Source of the DNA: Lentilactobacillus diolivorans DSM 14421
Lineage (GTDB): Bacteria > Bacillota > Bacilli > Lactobacillales > Lactobacillaceae
Reading direction: 5' to 3'
DNA: 64,000 bases
Assembly (NCBI RefSeq): GCF_001434255.1
Contig: NZ_AZEY01000007.1
Span: forward strand, 30,225-94,224
The notes beneath the pieces are model-generated. The model was not told the DNA's origin, made no database searches, and saw only the letters and a list, made by a program, of their open reading frames with translations. The translations under genes and the position numbers were made by a program. Shown here piece after piece: positions 62,041 to 64,000 of this stretch. Each line of letters opens with the position of its first letter. Position 1 is the stretch's first letter.

Positions 62041-63230
62041 CATACCAATATTCACAAAGAGTTCCCGAAAGTGATGAAGATCCGGTTGGCAATATTTTGA
62101 AAGTGGCGGGGAGTCCAAGTGTGATTTCCTTTGCAGGTGGATTACCAGCTCCGGAATTATTCCCAATTGCGGCTTTAAAAAAGGTAACCAATGAAGTCTT
62201 CGATCAAAGCGGCCGGCAAGCATTACAGTATAGTGCCGCCATTGGCCATCCTGGATTACGCCAACAGATCGTTAAGCGAATGGGACGTGAAGGGGTTGAT
62301 ACGCAGATTGAAAATGTGATGATTACTACCGGTTCACAATAATCAATTGACTTAGTTGCCAAGATGTTTGTCAATCCCGGTGATACCGTCATTGTTGAAA
62401 AACCAACCTACCTCTGTGCATTAGACGTTTTTCGTAGTTACGGTGCCCACATTGTCGGTGTTGAAATGGATGAAAACGGGATGAGGATGGACGCTTTGGA
62501 AAAGGCGGTTGCCGATAATCCAAATACTAAATTCATTTACACAATCCCTAATTTTCAGAACCCAACTGGTCGAACGATGACAGCTGATCGTCGTGAGAAA
62601 ATGGTTGAGATTGCCGATAGAGCCGATATTATGATTATGGAGGATGACCCATATGGTGCGATTAGGTTTGCCGGGGATGATATCGAGCCGATCAAGTTTT
62701 ATGATCGTAATGAACGTGTGATCTATCTCAGCACCTTCTCCAAAATTTTAGCACCAGGTTTGCGATTAGGATGGATTGTTGCCGAAAAGAATTTCATTAA
62801 AAAATGTACGTTGATGAAGCAATCGGCTGATGTTCATTCTGATAACTTAACGCAGCATATTGTTGCCAAATTTATGGAAGAATATGATATTAACGAACAC
62901 ATTAACAAGATTAAGAAGGTTTATCGGCAACGAGAACGGGTAATGATGACGGCCATTGAGACCTTCTTCCCAAAAGGGGTTAATTATAGTCATCCAGAAG
63001 GTGGATTGTTTATCTGGGTGGAGGTGCCGGGTGATATTGATACCAAAGAATTATTTGATACTTGCATTAAACACGATGTTGCTTTTGTACCAGGTGAGCC
63101 GTTTTACCCGGATAAAGTAATTCCAGGAACCTTTAGATTAAACTATTCCAATATGTCTGAAGATCAAATTAAAACCGGTATTAAACGTTTAGGAACTGCG
63201 ATTAAAGAAACAATTGGCGTTCAAGTGTAA
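62037..63230 (+). pseudogene. PLP-dependent aminotransferase (2-aminoadipate/MocR-C type), interrupted by TAA
   Basis: The frame starts with an ATGA overlap with the reductase gene and encodes 397 codons of a fold-type I aminotransferase, but codon 102 is TAA (62340-62342) within ITTGSQ-stop-SIDLVAK. Relatives have Gln there (GSQQ), so CAA to TAA is the likely change. The rest is intact: FQNPTGRTM, the PLP-lysine motif LSTFSKILAPGLRLGW and RLNYSN near the end. A downstream ATG at 62364 gives only a partial enzyme lacking the N-terminal part. It probably transaminated the amino acid sensed by the T-box. Confidence 0.88.
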
Positions 63231-63436
63231 GCAAACTAACTAGTAAGGGTGGTGATTCCGGGCTTTAGCAAGAATGATTCGTTCATTAAGTTAATCGTCA
63301 CATATTGTTGGTCTGGGACAGATCATCCGCAAGCAGTTAAGTCTGTTTGACACATATAAATAATGGTGAAAAAAGAAAATTAATGATAGAAATGAAATTA
63401 GAGAATTTTCAAAAGATTAACCAGTTTTCGAAGAAT

Positions 63437-63492
63437 AAGCAGTTTAATTCGCGTATCCACTTTATTGGGATACGGAATTGAACTGCTTTTTA
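63437..63492. terminator. Terminator after the aminotransferase pseudogene
   Basis: AAGCAGTTTAATTC..GTATCC pairs with GGGATAC..GAATTGAACTGCTTTTT. It lies between convergent genes. The 200 bases before it (63231-63436) hold no feature I can name. Confidence 0.8.
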
Positions 63493-63556
63493 ATTGTTTT
63501 ATCATGATCAGAGGGATCAAAAATTACTTTAAAATATGTTTAATGCTTACTCCCAG

Positions 63557-63799
63557 TTACAGATTCTTTTGAGCATTTTCAAGTCTTCGTGCCTGGGATA
63601 CGTTTCGGATACCATGGACTCGTTCGCGATTGTTACGGGTACGGATTGGAATCATAATGAGTTGTTGTCCTTTTAGGTGAAAAGTAACTCGGCGAACATT
63701 GTGAAGACCAAGTTCTGTCATCATTTTCGGAGTGAATTTAAAGCCAACTTTAGGGTGTTTCTTGGATCCAATCAGTTGAGTTTTGATAGATAAAGTCAT
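63557..63799 (-). CDS. AbrB/MazE-like swapped-hairpin DNA-binding protein
   Basis: An 80-residue basic protein. The first 50 residues, with KVGFKFTPKMMTELGL and a strand VTFHLKGQQLIMIPI, fit the AbrB/SpoVT/MazE beta-hairpin fold used by transition-state regulators and antitoxins. The C-terminal 28 residues are Arg/Asn-rich. No toxin gene is visible on either side within the window, so a stand-alone regulator is as likely as an antitoxin. RBS weak (CAGG). Confidence 0.65.
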   Translation of the reverse strand: MTLSIKTQLIGSKKHPKVGFKFTPKMMTELGLHNVRRVTFHLKGQQLIMIPIRTRNNRERVHGIRNVSQARRLENAQKNL

Positions 63800-63942
63800 T
63801 TTCGATTACCTGCTTTCTGGATATTCATGCGCTTTAAGAATATGATACTTAGGAATAAAAATTGGAGCAGTTTGGTAGTGAGGTTAATTTATTGAACTGG
63901 AGAGTAAAACAATGACAGAAAATGTAACGAGTTACTGGAATC

Positions 63943-64000
63943 AATTTGTCCCGCGTTTTCGCTCGGTAACAATCGTGTTTACACGAACAGAGGCTGGGAT
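63943..64000 (-). repeat. Dispersed hairpin repeat, copy R5, cut by the window edge
   Basis: TTTGTCCCGCGTTTTCGCTCGGTAA.. then CAATCGTG..CACGAA and AGGCTGGGAT match the R2/R4 element in reverse orientation; the terminator stem runs off the end. The open frame crossing this point (from 63912) is repeat sequence rather than a gene. Confidence 0.65.

Noticed and set aside
63912..64000. Open frame running off the right edge
   Set aside because: It coincides with the R5 repeat and has no RBS or protein-like composition.
1..64000. CRISPR arrays, tRNA/rRNA genes, IS elements, prophage
   Set aside because: I looked for regularly spaced direct repeats, TTCRANY-type tRNA arms, transposases and phage genes and saw none. 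The only dispersed repeats are the hairpin elements listed.

Overview
The window looks like a chromosomal segment from a low-GC Gram-positive of the Lactobacillaceae, centred on the replication origin. The evidence is the dnaA/dnaN/rpmH/rnpA/yidC/jag/mnmE/mnmG neighbourhood, DnaA-box clusters on both sides of dnaA, AGGAGG-type ribosome binding sites, T-box leaders, Cna-B and DUF5776-type surface proteins, and an aminotransferase-fold protein that strongly resembles the isoleucine 2-epimerase known from Lactobacillus buchneri. A member of the buchneri/collinoides-like lactobacilli is my best guess, but the species is inference. No tRNA, rRNA, IS element, prophage or CRISPR array was recognised.

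Layout. 1-11.2 kb: origin region (dnaN partial and dnaA on the minus strand; rpmH-rnpA-yidC, jag, mnmE-mnmG on the plus strand). Two minus-strand accessory genes, a T-box-controlled SDR dehydrogenase and a CDF transporter, sit between yidC and jag. 11.2-15.4 kb: a Bcr/CflA exporter, lepB, a histidine phosphatase, kptA and a zinc-ribbon mini-protein. 15.4-20.6 kb: aromatic amino-acid control region, with trpE-trpG (minus) under a Trp T-box, divergent from aroF-aroB (plus). The latter is preceded by an aromatic leader peptide (FYYYWF) and a chain of alternating RNA hairpins. 20.6-24.1 kb: an unknown gene, a nucleotidyltransferase, a UDG-fold protein and a degenerate OmpR-type regulator. 24.1-29.5 kb: Pho boxes and pstS-C-A-B-B-phoU. 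29.7-32.4 kb: a lipoprotein, a 34-aa membrane peptide and a secreted PAP2 phosphatase with autotransporter-type repeats. 32.5-34.8 kb: a pcp pseudogene and a T-box-controlled CPA2 antiporter. 35-43.2 kb: two glycosyltransferases, a Cna-B surface protein, a deoxyribosyltransferase, a GNAT and a second Bcr/CflA exporter. 43.4-50.2 kb: a disrupted secreted hydrolase, isoleucine 2-epimerase plus permease, a DUF536-like protein and an XRE regulator. 50.4-55.8 kb: threonine pathway (thrC-thrB-ACT protein minus, hom-aspartokinase plus). 56-63.8 kb: a GNAT, an amino-acid racemase, an LRR/DUF5776 surface protein, a T-box-controlled PanE-like reductase plus a broken aminotransferase, and an AbrB-like protein.

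Main observations. (1) The aroF leader combines an aromatic leader peptide with at least five alternating complementary segments that can form either two intrinsic terminators or two antiterminators. I do not know this exact design from the literature. (2) Three near-consensus parS sites (TGTTYCATGTGAAACA) lie within 8.2 kb and share the same variant base. (3) Three genes (pcp, a secreted hydrolase, an aminotransferase) each carry one in-frame stop compatible with a Gln CAR-to-TAR change. (4) Four T-box leaders occur, three of them upstream of non-classical targets. (5) At least five copies of a dispersed hairpin repeat with a GGGGCTGGGACAAAA-type stem lie in intergenic spaces.

Start codons were chosen by ribosome-binding-site spacing, so several genes are shorter than the longest open frame. 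All family assignments are from motif reading, without database searches.
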